64,000 bases of DNA from Roseiarcus sp963772555 (GCA_963772555.1 CAVYXQ010000018.1:62001-126000), one strand, 5' to 3'. Positions 17,756 through 28,500 are shown, counted from the first letter of the stretch. The notes: generated by a model not told the origin, from the letters alone. Numbers and translations are program-made.

Positions 17756-18991
17756 TTGACGACAGCGCCGACCTATGCAGAAGCCGCCGCCGCGAGCCGC
17801 AAGGCCGTCGGAACAGCGTCGGTCGGCGTGATCGCGGCGCTCAGCGCCTCGCACATGCTCAACGACGTCATGCAGTCGCTGGCGCCGGCGCTTTATCCGG
17901 TGTTCCGCAGCGAGTTCGGCTTGAGCTTCTTCCAGGTCGGCGTGATCACGCTCGTCTTCCAGATCACCGCGTCGCTGCTGCAGCCCCTCATCGGCTACGC
18001 GGCCGACCGGCGGCCGGTGAACGGGGTCCTGCCGGTCGGCATGGGCTTCACGCTGGTCGGTCTGGCCTTGCTCGCCTTCGCCCGATCGTACGAGCTCATT
18101 CTCGTCTCGGTCGCGGTGATCGGCATCGGCAGCGCCATCTTCCACCCCGAGGCGTCGCGGGTGGCGCGCGCCGCCTCCGGCGGGCGCTACGGCTTCGCCC
18201 AAAGCTTCTTCCAGGTCGGCGGAAATTTCGGCCAGTCGACCGGACCTTTGCTTGCGGCCTTCGTCGTCGTTCCGTTCGGCCAGCGCTCGATCCTCGCGTT
18301 CACGGTCCTGGCGCTGATCGCGGTCATCCTGCTCGTCGGCGTCAGCCGCTGGTACGGCGCGCACCGGATGCAGCGCCGGCATGTCGAGACGGTCGCGGGA
18401 CCCACGCACGCCCGCCCGGTGGTCCTGAGGACGATCGCCGTGCTCGTCATCCTTCTCTTTTCCAAGGTCCTCTATCTAGCGAGCATCGGCAGCTACTACA
18501 CGTTCTACCTGATCGCCACGTTCGGCGTGTCGGTGCAGTCGGCGCAGGTGATGCTGTTCGTCTTCCTCGCCTCGGTCGCCGCGGGCACCTTCCTCGGCGG
18601 GCCGCTCGCCGACCGCTTCGGGGCGAAGTTCGTCATCTGGGGCTCGATCCTGGGCGTGCTGCCGTTCACCCTCCTCCTGCCCCATCTCGGCCTCATCGGA
18701 ACAGTGATCAATTCGATCGCGATCGGCCTCGTCATCTCCTCCGCCTTCTCGGCCATCGTCGTCTATGCCCAGGAACTGACCCCGGGCAACGTCGGCGCGG
18801 TGGCGGGGCTCTTCTTTGGCCTGTCGTTCGGCCTGGGGGGCATCGGCGCGGCGTTGCTGGGCATGCTCGCCGACCACACCAGCCTGAATTTCGTCTATCA
18901 GGTCTGCGCCTTCCTGCCGGCGGTCGGGCTTCTCGGCGCGCTTCTGCCGCACCCGCGGCCGGCCTCGACCGCGGCGACGGCGCGAGCGTAG
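17756..18991 (+). CDS. MFS transporter, fosmidomycin-resistance (Fsr) type
   Basis: A 411-residue MFS transporter with about 12 predicted membrane helices. 'MLNDVMQSLAPALYPVFR' and 'FFQVGGNFGQSTGP' are typical of the Fsr subfamily, which exports drugs such as fosmidomycin. The TTG at 17756 is 9 nt after GAGAGG and is my preferred start; GTG at 17747 directly abuts the same purine tract. It stands alone between infC and a convergent MOSC gene. Confidence 0.88.
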   Translation: MTTAPTYAEAAAASRKAVGTASVGVIAALSASHMLNDVMQSLAPALYPVFRSEFGLSFFQVGVITLVFQITASLLQPLIGYAADRRPVNGVLPVGMGFTLVGLALLAFARSYELILVSVAVIGIGSAIFHPEASRVARAASGGRYGFAQSFFQVGGNFGQSTGPLLAAFVVVPFGQRSILAFTVLALIAVILLVGVSRWYGAHRMQRRHVETVAGPTHARPVVLRTIAVLVILLFSKVLYLASIGSYYTFYLIATFGVSVQSAQVMLFVFLASVAAGTFLGGPLADRFGAKFVIWGSILGVLPFTLLLPHLGLIGTVINSIAIGLVISSAFSAIVVYAQELTPGNVGAVAGLFFGLSFGLGGIGAALLGMLADHTSLNFVYQVCAFLPAVGLLGALLPHPRPASTAATARA

Positions 18992-19078
18992 AAAAGGTCT
19001 CACCCTCGCCCAGACCCTCTCCCGCATAGCCGTCGTAAGAGGGGATCGGCCCGTCCACGGGCGTGGATCCGTTCGGGG

Positions 19079-20056
19079 CTAGGCGGAAGCGGCGTAGGGG
19101 CGAAAGATTGATTTCTCGCTGCCGCAATCCGGACAGCGCCATTCAACCGGGATCGCGGCAAAAGACGTGCCCGGCGGCACGCCCTGTTCGGAGGCGCCGA
19201 GCCTTTCGTCGAAAATGAAATAGCAGCCCCGGCAGATGAAGCGCCGCTTCGAGCTGGGAACCATGACGGCGACCGGCGCGGCGGCGTTCGGCTCTTCGGC
19301 GAGGTGCCGCAGGCTGAGCTCGCTGCCCACGCCGATCGTCCCGTTCTGCCGGGCGAGCAAATAGATGCCGAGATTCTTGTGACCAAAGGCCGCCCGCAGC
19401 GAGCCCGGGACGTCAAGGTCGCGGCGGCCGGTCGCCGGATTGACGTTCGTCGCGCCGCAGCGCCCATTCTTGCGATCGACCGCAAAGAGGGTTCCCCCAA
19501 TCCCGATGTCGTGCCCGACCCAGTCGAATTCCTCCCAGGGCGCGGCGCCGTCGATATAGATGTTGGCGCGAAAGCGCAGCGGGTCGATCGCCACGCGCCA
19601 CCGCTCCTCGAGCTCCCTCACCGTCGCGAGATTGATGAGCGAAACCACGTTGTCGGGCTTGTCCATGAAGTGCCCGCCGCGCGAGCGGACGATGGCGGGC
19701 GGCGCGGTGAAATTCGGCAAAAGGGTCCAGAAGAAGGCCTCGAGCGCTTTCCTGTCCTCCTCGTCGTCAAGTCGGCCGCCGGCGACCTCGTGGCCGCCTC
19801 GCTTCACCGAGAGGCGCAGCGTCTCCAGGTCGACCCGGGTCGCGACCTGGGCGAGACCCTCGTCGAGCATCAGCATCGCGAACAACCCCTTTTTCGCCCA
19901 TTGGGGATCGTCCCGGTCGATCGGCGCGCTCGGCCGAGCCAGCGCGAATTCGCGGTCATGCGGCAGCGGCCGGCAGGCCTCGACATCGACTTGATCGAGG
20001 GGCTCAGGGCTCAGTCCCTTGACTGGATATCGGTAGATGCTGGTCACCCGCGCCAT
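19079..20056 (-). CDS. MOSC-domain protein with C-terminal rubredoxin domain
   Basis: A 325-residue protein: MOSC N-terminal barrel ('VTSIYRYPVKGLSPEPL'), then a MOSC core with the Cys of 'GRCGATNVNPATGRRD', then a rubredoxin-like iron site (C275-x2-C278, C308-x2-C311). E. coli YcbX has MOSC plus a [2Fe-2S] ferredoxin; here rubredoxin takes the electron-transfer position. Related proteins use molybdenum cofactor to reduce N-hydroxylated compounds. The ATG at 20056 has GGAAGGGAG upstream. The same frame stays open into the MocR-like gene upstream, so a fusion is possible. Confidence 0.85.
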   Translation of the reverse strand: MARVTSIYRYPVKGLSPEPLDQVDVEACRPLPHDREFALARPSAPIDRDDPQWAKKGLFAMLMLDEGLAQVATRVDLETLRLSVKRGGHEVAGGRLDDEEDRKALEAFFWTLLPNFTAPPAIVRSRGGHFMDKPDNVVSLINLATVRELEERWRVAIDPLRFRANIYIDGAAPWEEFDWVGHDIGIGGTLFAVDRKNGRCGATNVNPATGRRDLDVPGSLRAAFGHKNLGIYLLARQNGTIGVGSELSLRHLAEEPNAAAPVAVMVPSSKRRFICRGCYFIFDERLGASEQGVPPGTSFAAIPVEWRCPDCGSEKSIFRPYAASA

Positions 20057-21712
20057 CGTCTTGGCCGCTCCCTTCCTTCGCGCTTGCATGAGAGATGCGC
20101 GGGCGCGGGAGCGATCCGGTAGAGCCGCTCGATGGCGGAAACGGGAGTCCAGATGCGCGGGCGTCCGGCCACGCAGCCGGGGGACGCTCATTGGCGCGCC
20201 GGGCACGCGGACCAGGAACTGGGTGACGTCGGTCGAAGGGTCGTCGATCGTGTCGTCGATGATCTCGCTCAGACGGTCGACGCCCTGTTCGATCTGCTTG
20301 GGCAAAAGCGCGCCGAAGCCGAGGACCAGCGCCCGGCGCTCCAACAGCGATGGCGTGAGCGCCGTCGCGCCCCCCGAGGCGAGCGAATAGACGCCGATCC
20401 GGCGCCGCCGCGCCTGCGCCTCGACCGACCCCGCGTCGGAAACGCCCGGCGGCAGCCGCCACAAGAGATGCAGCCCGCTGCCCTCGCCGCTGACGCCGAT
20501 CTCGCCGAAGTTGCGCCGAAGCGCTGCAAGGAGGCAGTCGCGGTTCTCCTTGTAATGGGCCCGGACGCGGGCGACGTGGGCGGCGTAGCTGGGGCCCTGC
20601 ATCATCGCGGCGAGAGCGGACTGTTCGAGCCAGGCCGCGCCCCCATCGAACATCTCTTTGGCGGCGACCATCGTGTCGACCAGGCGCGGCGGAGCCAGGA
20701 GGAAGCCGAGCCTCAAGCCGGCGCCCAGTGTGCGCGAAAAGGTCCCCAGGTAGAGCGTGCAGTCCGGCGCGTCCGCGGCGATGGCTCTGAGCGGCGATCC
20801 TTCGTAGCGGAACTCGCCGTCGGAATCGTCCTCGAGCACATAGCACCCGCATCGCCTCGCCCACGACGCGATGGCGTCTCGCCGTTCGGCCGAGAGAACA
20901 TGTCCGGTCGGGAACTGGTGCGACGGCGTGACGTAGAGGAGCGAGGTCGGGCGCTGCGGCAAATCGTCGGGCATAAGCCCTTCCTCGTCGACGCCGACGC
21001 CGACCACCTCCGATCCCGTGGCGGCGAAGGCAAGCGCGGCCGCGCTCGCGCCGGGATCCTCGATCGCCACCGTCGTGCCGCGGTGGAGGAAGAGACGCGC
21101 CGCGAGCGCGACCCCTTCCTGAACGCCGGAGGTAATGATGACGCGGCTCGGATCGGCGACAATACCGCGGGCAGCGGCGAGATGGGCGGCGACTGCCGCC
21201 CTCAGCGCCGGCAGCCCGGCCGGATCGCCCTCCTCGGCAAGGCCGGAGGCGCCTCCGTGCGAGAGTTGCGCCAGCAGCAGCCTCCGCCACAGTTTGAGCG
21301 GAAACAGCGCCGGATGGGCGCGGCCGGGAGCAAAATCATAGGCGAGCCGCGCTCGCCCGGCGGCTGCTCGCGGCACGGCGCGGATGAGGGTCGCCGGCGT
21401 CGGCATCGACCAGAGCGGCTGGCGGCCCGGCGCGCCGGACGGCAAAGAGGCTCTCGGCGCGTCGCCGGCGTCGCCCGCCACGAACATGCCCGACGCCGGC
21501 CTCGACTCGGCCAGCCCCTCGATCGCCAGGGTTTCGTACGCGCGGATCACGGTGTTGCGCGCGACTTCCAGTTGCTCGGCAAGGCGCCGGCTCGACGGCA
21601 GCTTGGCGCCCCGCGGCAAACGGCCGTCGCCGATCGCCTGGCGCAATTGATCGACGATCTGGTTCGTCAGGCTGTCGCGGCCGGAACGATCCAAGAGCAG
21701 AGGCAATTGCAT
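20057..21712 (-). CDS. MocR/GntR-type regulator with aminotransferase-like domain, altered PLP site, no stop before MOSC gene
   Basis: A GntR-like winged-helix DNA-binding domain (residues 1-75) is followed by an aminotransferase fold (about 120-490). The PLP pocket looks altered: R327 in 'GTFSRTLGAGLRLG' stands where most family members have the PLP-binding Lys, and S297 in 'EDDSDGEF' replaces the usual Tyr. The frame has no stop and runs through about 40 Arg-rich residues into the MOSC protein, giving 877 residues if read as one. The coordinates here stop at the MOSC ATG. It is divergent from urtA and may regulate it; that is inference. Confidence 0.78.
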
Positions 21713-22060
21713 GGCGGAACCGAGGCTTGGGACCCGCCCAGTCTAAGCGGGACCGCGCCGCGCGCAACGCTGGAACCATGGTGGCGCCAAGATTCGGTTG
21801 CCAGCTGGACCCATCGCGCCGCGGGTTCGGGCAGCCCAGATGCGGAAATCGGCAGGGCGCCGCGGCGCCGGCGCCTCGCTGTCCATCTCAGCGGCAAAGT
21901 GACGACGAAGCGGTCGCCTCTTGCTTTGCGCGCTTGGACTCATCGTTTCGGCTCGGCTTGGTTCTCCACCGATGGGCCCGCCGCATGCAAACCTCGCCGA
22001 AGCCTCCGGCATCCGCGACCGCGGACTCTGGCCGGACGTGGATTTGGAGAGGTAAAGACA
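21713..22060. other. Divergent intergenic region between MocR-like gene and urtA
   Basis: No gene is supported here. GGGACC occurs twice close to the MocR-like start (21730-21753) and could be part of an operator, but this is weak. A good ribosome site GGAGAGG (22046-22052) precedes urtA. I saw no sigma-54 promoter motif of the kind expected for nitrogen-regulated urea uptake. Confidence 0.4.
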
Positions 22061-23347
22061 ATGGGAACCACGCGCAGGTCCTGGCTGAAAGGCGCTCTCG
22101 CCGCAGCCATGGTCGTGGCGACGAGCGGCTACGCCGTTGCTGCGGACGATACGATTAAGGTCGGCATCCTGCATTCGCTGTCGGGGACGATGGCGATCAG
22201 CGAGACGATCCTGAAGGATGTAATGCTGATGCAAATCGCCGAGCTGAACGCCAAGGGCGGCCTGCTGGGCAAAAAGGTGGAGCCTGTGGTGGTCGATCCG
22301 GCCTCGAACTGGCCGCTGTTCGCCGAGAAGGCGCGCGAGCTGCTCAGCAAGGACAAGGTCGCCGCGGTCTTCGGCTGCTGGACCTCGGTCTCGCGCAAAT
22401 CGGTGCTGCCGGTGTTCGAAGAGCTCAACGGACTCCTCTTTTATCCGCTCGAATACGAGGGCGAGGAAGATTCTTACAACGTGTTCTACGGCAGCTCCGT
22501 CCCGGACAATAAGGCGATCCCCGCCGTCGAATATCTCATGAGCCCGGACGGGGGCGACGTGAAGCGGTTCGTGCTCGAAGGCACCGATTACGTCTATCCG
22601 CGGACCAGCAACAAGATCATTCGCGCCTTCCTCAAATCCAAGGGCGTCGCCGACGAGGACATCCTCGAGAACTACACGCCCTTCGGCTTCTCGGACTGGC
22701 AGACGGAAGTGACGAAGATCAAGGCGTTCGGCTCGTCCGGCAAGAAGACGGCGGTGATCTCGACCATCAATGGCGACGCCAACATCCCCTTCTACAAGGA
22801 GCTCGGCAATCAGGGGGTGAAGGCGACCGACATCCCGGTCATCGCGTTCTCGGTCGGCGAGGAGGAACTTGCCGGCATCGACACCAAGCCGCTTATCGGT
22901 CACCTGGCGGCCTGGAGCTACTTCCAGTCCGTCGACACGCCCGAGAACAAGGCCTTCATCGCCAAATGGCGCGAATACTCGAAGAAGCCTGACAATGTCA
23001 CCAATGATCCGATGGAATCGGCCTATATCCTGTTCCACATGTGGGCACAGGCGGTCGAGCAAGCGGGCACGACCGACGTCGACGCGGTGCGTGAGGCGAT
23101 GATCGGCCAGAAGTTCAAGTCGCCTTCGGGCTTCGAGGTGACGATGCTGCCGAACCACCATATGGCGAAGCCAGTCATGATCGGCGAAATCCAGGGCAAC
23201 GGACAGTTCAGCATCGTCTACCAGAGCGCCGCGCTTCAGCCGAAGCCGTGGAGCCCCTATGTGGAGGCCAACAAGGGCAAGACCGCCGACTGGTCGTGGC
23301 CCTGGGTGTGCGGCGGCTGCACCGCGCCGAAATATTCGACGTTCTGA
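22061..23347 (+). CDS. urtA: Urea-type ABC transporter substrate-binding protein, solitary
   Basis: A 428-residue periplasmic binding protein of the UrtA family (branched-chain amino acid/amide type). It has an N-terminal signal peptide ending near 'YAVAA', then 'VGILHSLSGTMAISE', 'FGCWTSVSRKSVLPVFE' and the C-terminal 'WSWPWVCGGCTAPKYS', all typical of UrtA. In most genomes urtBCDE follow directly, but here a TetR gene does, so the permeases and ATPases must lie elsewhere or be absent. Confidence 0.9.
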   Translation: MGTTRRSWLKGALAAAMVVATSGYAVAADDTIKVGILHSLSGTMAISETILKDVMLMQIAELNAKGGLLGKKVEPVVVDPASNWPLFAEKARELLSKDKVAAVFGCWTSVSRKSVLPVFEELNGLLFYPLEYEGEEDSYNVFYGSSVPDNKAIPAVEYLMSPDGGDVKRFVLEGTDYVYPRTSNKIIRAFLKSKGVADEDILENYTPFGFSDWQTEVTKIKAFGSSGKKTAVISTINGDANIPFYKELGNQGVKATDIPVIAFSVGEEELAGIDTKPLIGHLAAWSYFQSVDTPENKAFIAKWREYSKKPDNVTNDPMESAYILFHMWAQAVEQAGTTDVDAVREAMIGQKFKSPSGFEVTMLPNHHMAKPVMIGEIQGNGQFSIVYQSAALQPKPWSPYVEANKGKTADWSWPWVCGGCTAPKYSTF

Positions 23348-23596
23348 CGCCTGTGCGAGGGCGCGCGGCAATTCTCGCGGCGCGGCGTCGCTGAGCGGAC
23401 AAATGGCGTCGGCGACGCCCTGGCGCGAAAGTCAGCGGCGCCGTCGATGCGACGAATCGAGAAGTCCATTCCACGCTCCCTGAGCGTTCGGCATCGGCGG
23501 CTACGACCGCTCAACGTGTCGAGCCGCCGTCGCCGCTGGCGCAAGCCTCAGAGCCATAGCGCAACGGCGTCACATTTTCGCCGCGAAGGAATGGAA

Positions 23597-23618
23597 TGAG
23601 AATGAACGTTCATTCTCA
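23597..23618. promoter_or_regulatory. Perfect 22-bp palindromic operator of the TetR/RND operon
   Basis: The half-site TGAGAATGAAC is followed at once by its exact reverse complement. It ends 9 bp before the ATG of the TetR gene, so it is very likely the autoregulatory operator bound by the product of that gene. Binding would shut off the regulator and the coupled RND pump genes. Confidence 0.8.
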
Positions 23619-23627
23619 AAGACAGTC

Positions 23628-24266
23628 ATGTTGGTAGCTCCTTCTTCCAGTCACGGCCGGGCGTCCGATGGCGAGCGGCGCGGGCGCATCCTCGATGCGG
23701 CGGAGCGCGCCTTCGCCGAGCACGGGTTCCACGCCGCCACCATGCAGCATGTGGCGGAAGCCGCCGGCATGAGCGCCGGTAATCTCTACCGCACCTTCCC
23801 GTCCAAGGAAGCGATCGTCGAGGGTCTCTGCCAGCGCGACCAGCAGGAACGGGTCGAGAACTTCGGCCGGCTCGCCGAAGTCGAGGACATCTTCGCCGCC
23901 GTCGACGCCAGTCTTCGCGAGCATATCGGCTTCCGGTCGCGGCCAAAGGTGAGCCTGATCGTCGAAATCTGGGCGGAGGCGGCGCGCAACCCGGCGATCG
24001 CCGCCATCACCCGTGCCATCGACGCCGACGTCCTCGGCAAGCTCGAGCGCCTCGTCGCGCTTGCCAAGCAGCGCGGCGAAGCGACGCCGACGGTCGACGG
24101 GGGCGCCGTCGCGCTGTTCTTCTTCACTTACGTGGGCGGCCTGATGAAACGCCTGGCGCTCGAACCGGAGCTCGACGCGGAGGTAGAGGCCGCCCGGGCG
24201 TCCAAATTGTTCAAGGCCTTGTGCCAAGGGGCTTTCAGCCAGGTCGGCGGAGAAACGTCGCCATGA
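23628..24266 (+). CDS. TetR/AcrR family repressor of an RND efflux operon
   Basis: A 212-residue regulator with a TetR helix-turn-helix at about residues 18-63 ('AERAFAEHGFHAATMQHVAEA' through 'AGNLYRTFPSKEAIV') and a helical ligand-binding C-terminal domain. The start ATG at 23628 has no clear ribosome site and follows the palindromic operator by only 9 nt, so translation may begin on a very short leader. The stop overlaps the start of the membrane-fusion gene (ATGA), which puts repressor and pump in one operon. The inducing ligand is unknown. Confidence 0.92.
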   Translation: MLVAPSSSHGRASDGERRGRILDAAERAFAEHGFHAATMQHVAEAAGMSAGNLYRTFPSKEAIVEGLCQRDQQERVENFGRLAEVEDIFAAVDASLREHIGFRSRPKVSLIVEIWAEAARNPAIAAITRAIDADVLGKLERLVALAKQRGEATPTVDGGAVALFFFTYVGGLMKRLALEPELDAEVEAARASKLFKALCQGAFSQVGGETSP

Positions 24267-25519
24267 GCCGTATCGTTGGCGTCCTCGCTGCGCTGATCGT
24301 CCTTGTCGCCGCCGGATGGGGCTTTGCCGCGCTTCAGCCCTGCGCGCCGCCGACCGTGAAGGCGCGCGCGCTCGGCTTGCCGGTCGGCGCGCCCGACTGC
24401 GCGGCTCGCGCTCTGGCGGCCGAGGCTCCGGCCGCGCCGCCGCCGCCGGCGGTCAGCGTCACGCCCGCCACGCGGCGCGAGTTCGTCGAGCGCCTGTTCG
24501 TCTCCGGCACGCTCGTTCCGCGCGAGGAGGCCGAGGTCGCCGCGCGCATCGACGGCCTCTCGATCGTCGAACTGGACGCCGAGGACGGCGACCATGTCGC
24601 CGCCGGCCAGGTGCTCGCCCGTCTCGACCGCTCCCAGCTCGACGCGCTCCTCGCCGAGAACGACGCCGCCGCCAGGCGCGCCGACGCCGCCATCGCCCAG
24701 GCGCGCAGCGTCATTGCGCAGTCGCAGGCGCAGGTCCAATGGACGACGAGCGACTACGACCGGGCGCAGAAACTCGCCGCCGGGGTGATGTCGGCCTCGA
24801 CCATCGAACAGCGCCAGACGGCGCTGAAGACGGCGCAGGCTCAGTTCGCCGCCGCCAACGACGCGCTGAGCGTCGCCGAGGCCGAGCGCAAGAGCCGCGA
24901 CGCCGAGCGGCAGGAGCTGCTTGTGCGCATCTCGCGGACAGACGTGAAAGCGCCCGTGTCCGGGCTCATCAGCCGCCGGTCCGCCAGGCTCGGCGCGACC
25001 GCGTCGAGCGCCGGCGAGCCGCTCTTCCGCATCATCGTCGACGGCGCGGTCGATCTCGAGGCGGACGCTCCGGAACAGTCCCTCGCCCGCTTCGCCGTCG
25101 GCATGCCGGCGGCCCTGCATCTGCCGGGCGTCGCCGACCCAGTCTCGGGCCGGGTGCGACTGATCTCGCAGGAAGTCGACAAGGCGAGCCGCACCGGCAA
25201 GGTGCGCATTGCGCTCGATGACGTCGCCCACGCGCATATCGGCGCCTTCGCCTCCGGCGAGGTCGAGCTCGCCCGCCGGGAGGGCATCGGCGCGCCGGCC
25301 TCCTCGTTGCTGCGCGACGGCGATACGGCGCGTCTCTTTGTCGTGCGTGACGACCGGGTCGAGGAACGGAGGGTCTCGCCCGGCATCGTCGAGGGCGATG
25401 CGGTGGAGATCAAGAACGGGCTCGCCGAGGGCGAGAGCATCGTCGCGCGCGCCGCGGCCTTCCTCCGGCCCGGCGACCGCGTGCGCCCGATGGCCGAAAC
25501 CACCGCTTTCGGCGGATAG
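24263..25519 (+). CDS. RND efflux periplasmic adaptor (AcrA/MexA type)
   Basis: A 418-residue membrane-fusion protein with an N-terminal membrane anchor (residues 5-22), a lipoyl-like domain ('VAARIDGLSIVELDAEDGDHV'), an alanine-rich helical hairpin (about 130-225), the 'DVKAPVSGLISRRSARLG' motif and a beta-barrel. It joins the inner-membrane RND pump to an outer-membrane channel, which is not encoded here. It is translationally coupled to the TetR gene, and 12 bp separate it from the pump gene. Confidence 0.93.
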   Translation: MSRIVGVLAALIVLVAAGWGFAALQPCAPPTVKARALGLPVGAPDCAARALAAEAPAAPPPPAVSVTPATRREFVERLFVSGTLVPREEAEVAARIDGLSIVELDAEDGDHVAAGQVLARLDRSQLDALLAENDAAARRADAAIAQARSVIAQSQAQVQWTTSDYDRAQKLAAGVMSASTIEQRQTALKTAQAQFAAANDALSVAEAERKSRDAERQELLVRISRTDVKAPVSGLISRRSARLGATASSAGEPLFRIIVDGAVDLEADAPEQSLARFAVGMPAALHLPGVADPVSGRVRLISQEVDKASRTGKVRIALDDVAHAHIGAFASGEVELARREGIGAPASSLLRDGDTARLFVVRDDRVEERRVSPGIVEGDAVEIKNGLAEGESIVARAAAFLRPGDRVRPMAETTAFGG

Positions 25520-25531
25520 GGATTCGACCCC

Positions 25532-28500
25532 GTGCGCCTGAACGTCTCAGCCTGGTCGATCCGCCGGCCGATCCCCGCGGCGGTGGCCTTCGCCGTCCTC
25601 GCCATTCTCGGCGTCGTCAGCTTCCGGACGATGTCGGTCACCCGCTTTCCCAATATCGACATTCCGATCGTGCAGGTGCTGATCACCCAGTCGGGCGCGG
25701 CGCCGGGGGAACTCGAATCGCAGGTGACGAAAAAGGTCGAAGACGCAGTCGCCAGCATCAACGGCGTCTGGCACATCGCCTCCACCGTCACCGACGGCTC
25801 GTCCTCGACAATCATCCAGTTCAACGTCGGCTCGGTCGACATCGACCGGGCGCTGAACGATGTGAAGGATCAGATCGCCAAGATCCGCACCGACCTGCCG
25901 CGCACCATCGACGAGCCGGTCGTCAGCCGCATCGATATCGAGGGCCTGCCGATCGTCACCTACGCGGCCGCCTCTCCGGGAATGTCAATCGAGAAGCTGT
26001 CGTGGTTCATCGACGACACGGTGGCGCGCGATCTGCAAAGCATCCATGGCGTCGGCGAGGTCAAACGCTTCGGCGGCGTCGACCGCGAGATTCGCGTCTC
26101 TCTCGATCCGCAAAAGCTGCTCGCCCTCGGCGTCACCGCGGCCGCGGTCAACGCCCAGGTTCGCGCCGACAATGTCGACGTCGGCGGCGGACGCGGAGAA
26201 GTCGCCGGCCAGGAGCAGGCGATCCGCACTCTGGCGGGCGCGCGGAGCGTCGCCGATCTCGCGGCGCTGCCGATCGCCCTGCCGGGCGGCCGGAAAGTGC
26301 GGCTGGACGAACTCGGGACCGTGGTCGACGGCGCGGCCGAGCCGCGCACCTTCACCCGCCTCTTCGATCAGCCGATCGTCGCCTTCGGCGTCACCCGCGC
26401 CAAGGGCGCGAGCGACGTCACGGTCGATCAGCTGATCGAGAAGCGGCTGGCGACGATCGAGGCCGCGCATCCGGAAGTGAAATTCACCAAGGTCGACACG
26501 CAGGTCGACAACGAGATCGGCAACTATCATTCCACGATGGAGACGCTGATCGAGGGCGCGCTGCTCGCCGTCCTCGTCGTTTTCATCTTCCTGCGCGACT
26601 TGCGCGCCACCATCGTGACCGCGATCGCGCTGCCGCTGTCGATCATTCCGACCTTCTGGGCGATGGACGCGATCGGTTTCTCGCTCAATCTCGTCAGTCT
26701 CTTGGCGATCACGCTGGTCACCGGCATTCTGGTCGACGACGCGATCGTCGAGATCGAAAACATCGTCCGCCACATGCGGATGGGAAAGTCGGCCTGGCGC
26801 GCTTCGCTCGAGGCGGCCGACGAGATCGGCCTCGCCGTCATCGCCATTTCGCTGTCGATCGCGGCGATCTTCGCGCCGGTCAGCTTCATGGGCGGCATCG
26901 CCGGGCAATATTTCCGCCAGTTCGGCCTGACCGTCGCTATCGCCGTCATCTTCTCGCTGCTCGTCGCCCGTTTCGTCACGCCGGTCATCGCCGCCTATTT
27001 CCTGCGCGCGCCTCGCGGCGCCGATCACGGCGAGGGCGCCGTCATGCGCGCCTACACGCGGCTCGTCGCCGTCTCGGTGCGGCGCCGTTGGGCGACGCTC
27101 TTTCTGGGTGCACTGATCTTCGCCGTTTCCCTCTGGTCGACCCAGCTCCTGCCGACCGGCTTCCTGCCGGCCGACGACGTCGGGCGGGCGCTGCTTGCGG
27201 TCGAGCTGCCGCCCGGTTCCCGGCTCGAGGACACCGACCGGGTGACGCGGACGATCTCGGAGGAGCTGCGCAAGATGCCGGAGGTGCGCTCGGCGCTGAT
27301 TTTCGGCGGTCAGATTCTCGGCGGCGCCGGCGCCGCGGAGCCGCGCAAGGCGACGTTCGTCATCAACTTCGTACACAAGTCGGAGCGTCAGGCGACGCAG
27401 AAGCAGCTTCAGCAGCAGATCGGCGCGCTTCTCTCCAATGAGCCCGACATCCGCTACTGGTTCCTCAAGGACAACGGTCAGCGCGACCTCCAGCTGATCA
27501 TCGCCGGGCCCGACATCGACGTCATCAACAACACGGCCAACCAGATCGCCAGCGAGATGCGCTCGATCCCGATCCTCGAGAACCCGATGTCGACGGCCGA
27601 GCTCGAGCGGCCCGAGCTCAGGATCGAGCCCAAGCGGCAGGTTGCTGCGGATCTCGGCGTCTCCACCGAGGCCCTCGCCGAAACGATCCGCGTCGCCACC
27701 CTCGGCGACATCGACGCCAACCTCGCCAAGTTCAACGCCGGCGACCGGCTGGTGCCGATCCGCGTCCAGCTCGATGAGGCGGCGCGCTCGCGCATGGGTC
27801 TTCTTCAGGATCTCATGGTTCCGACGGCCGGGGGCGCGACGACGCCGCTCTCGGTCGTCGCCGATTTCTCGATCAGCCATGGCCCGAGCGCGATCAACCG
27901 CTACGACCGGTCGCGGCGCGTCACGATCGAAGCCGATCTCGCCGGCGATGCGCCGCTCGGCGATGCGGTCGCCGCTATCCATGCGCTGCCGACGGCGAAG
28001 AACCTGCCGCCCGGGGCGGAGATCCGCGAGGTCGGCGATGTCGAGGTCATGAGCGAGGTGTTCGCCTCCTTCGCCGCCGCGATGGGCGCGGGCCTCATGA
28101 TGGTCTACGGCCTGCTCGTTCTGCTGTTCGGCAGCTTCCTGCAGCCGATCACCATCCTGATCTCGCTGCCGCTGTCGATCGGCGGCTCGATCGTCGCCCT
28201 GCTCCTCACCCACAAGGCGCTGTCGATGCCGGTGGTGATCGGCATCCTGATGCTCATGGGCATCGTCACCAAGAACGCCATCATGCTGGTCGACTTCGCC
28301 ATCGAGGAGATCGGCCGCGGCACGCCGCGGGCCGAAGCTCTGGTCGAAGCGGGGCGCAAGCGGGCGAGGCCGATCGTGATGACGACGATCGCCATGGCCG
28401 CCGGCATGTTCCCTTCGGCCCTCGGCATGGGCGACGGCGGGGGCTTCCGCTCGCCGATGGCGATCGCCGTCATCGGCGGCCTCATCATGTCGACGCTGCT

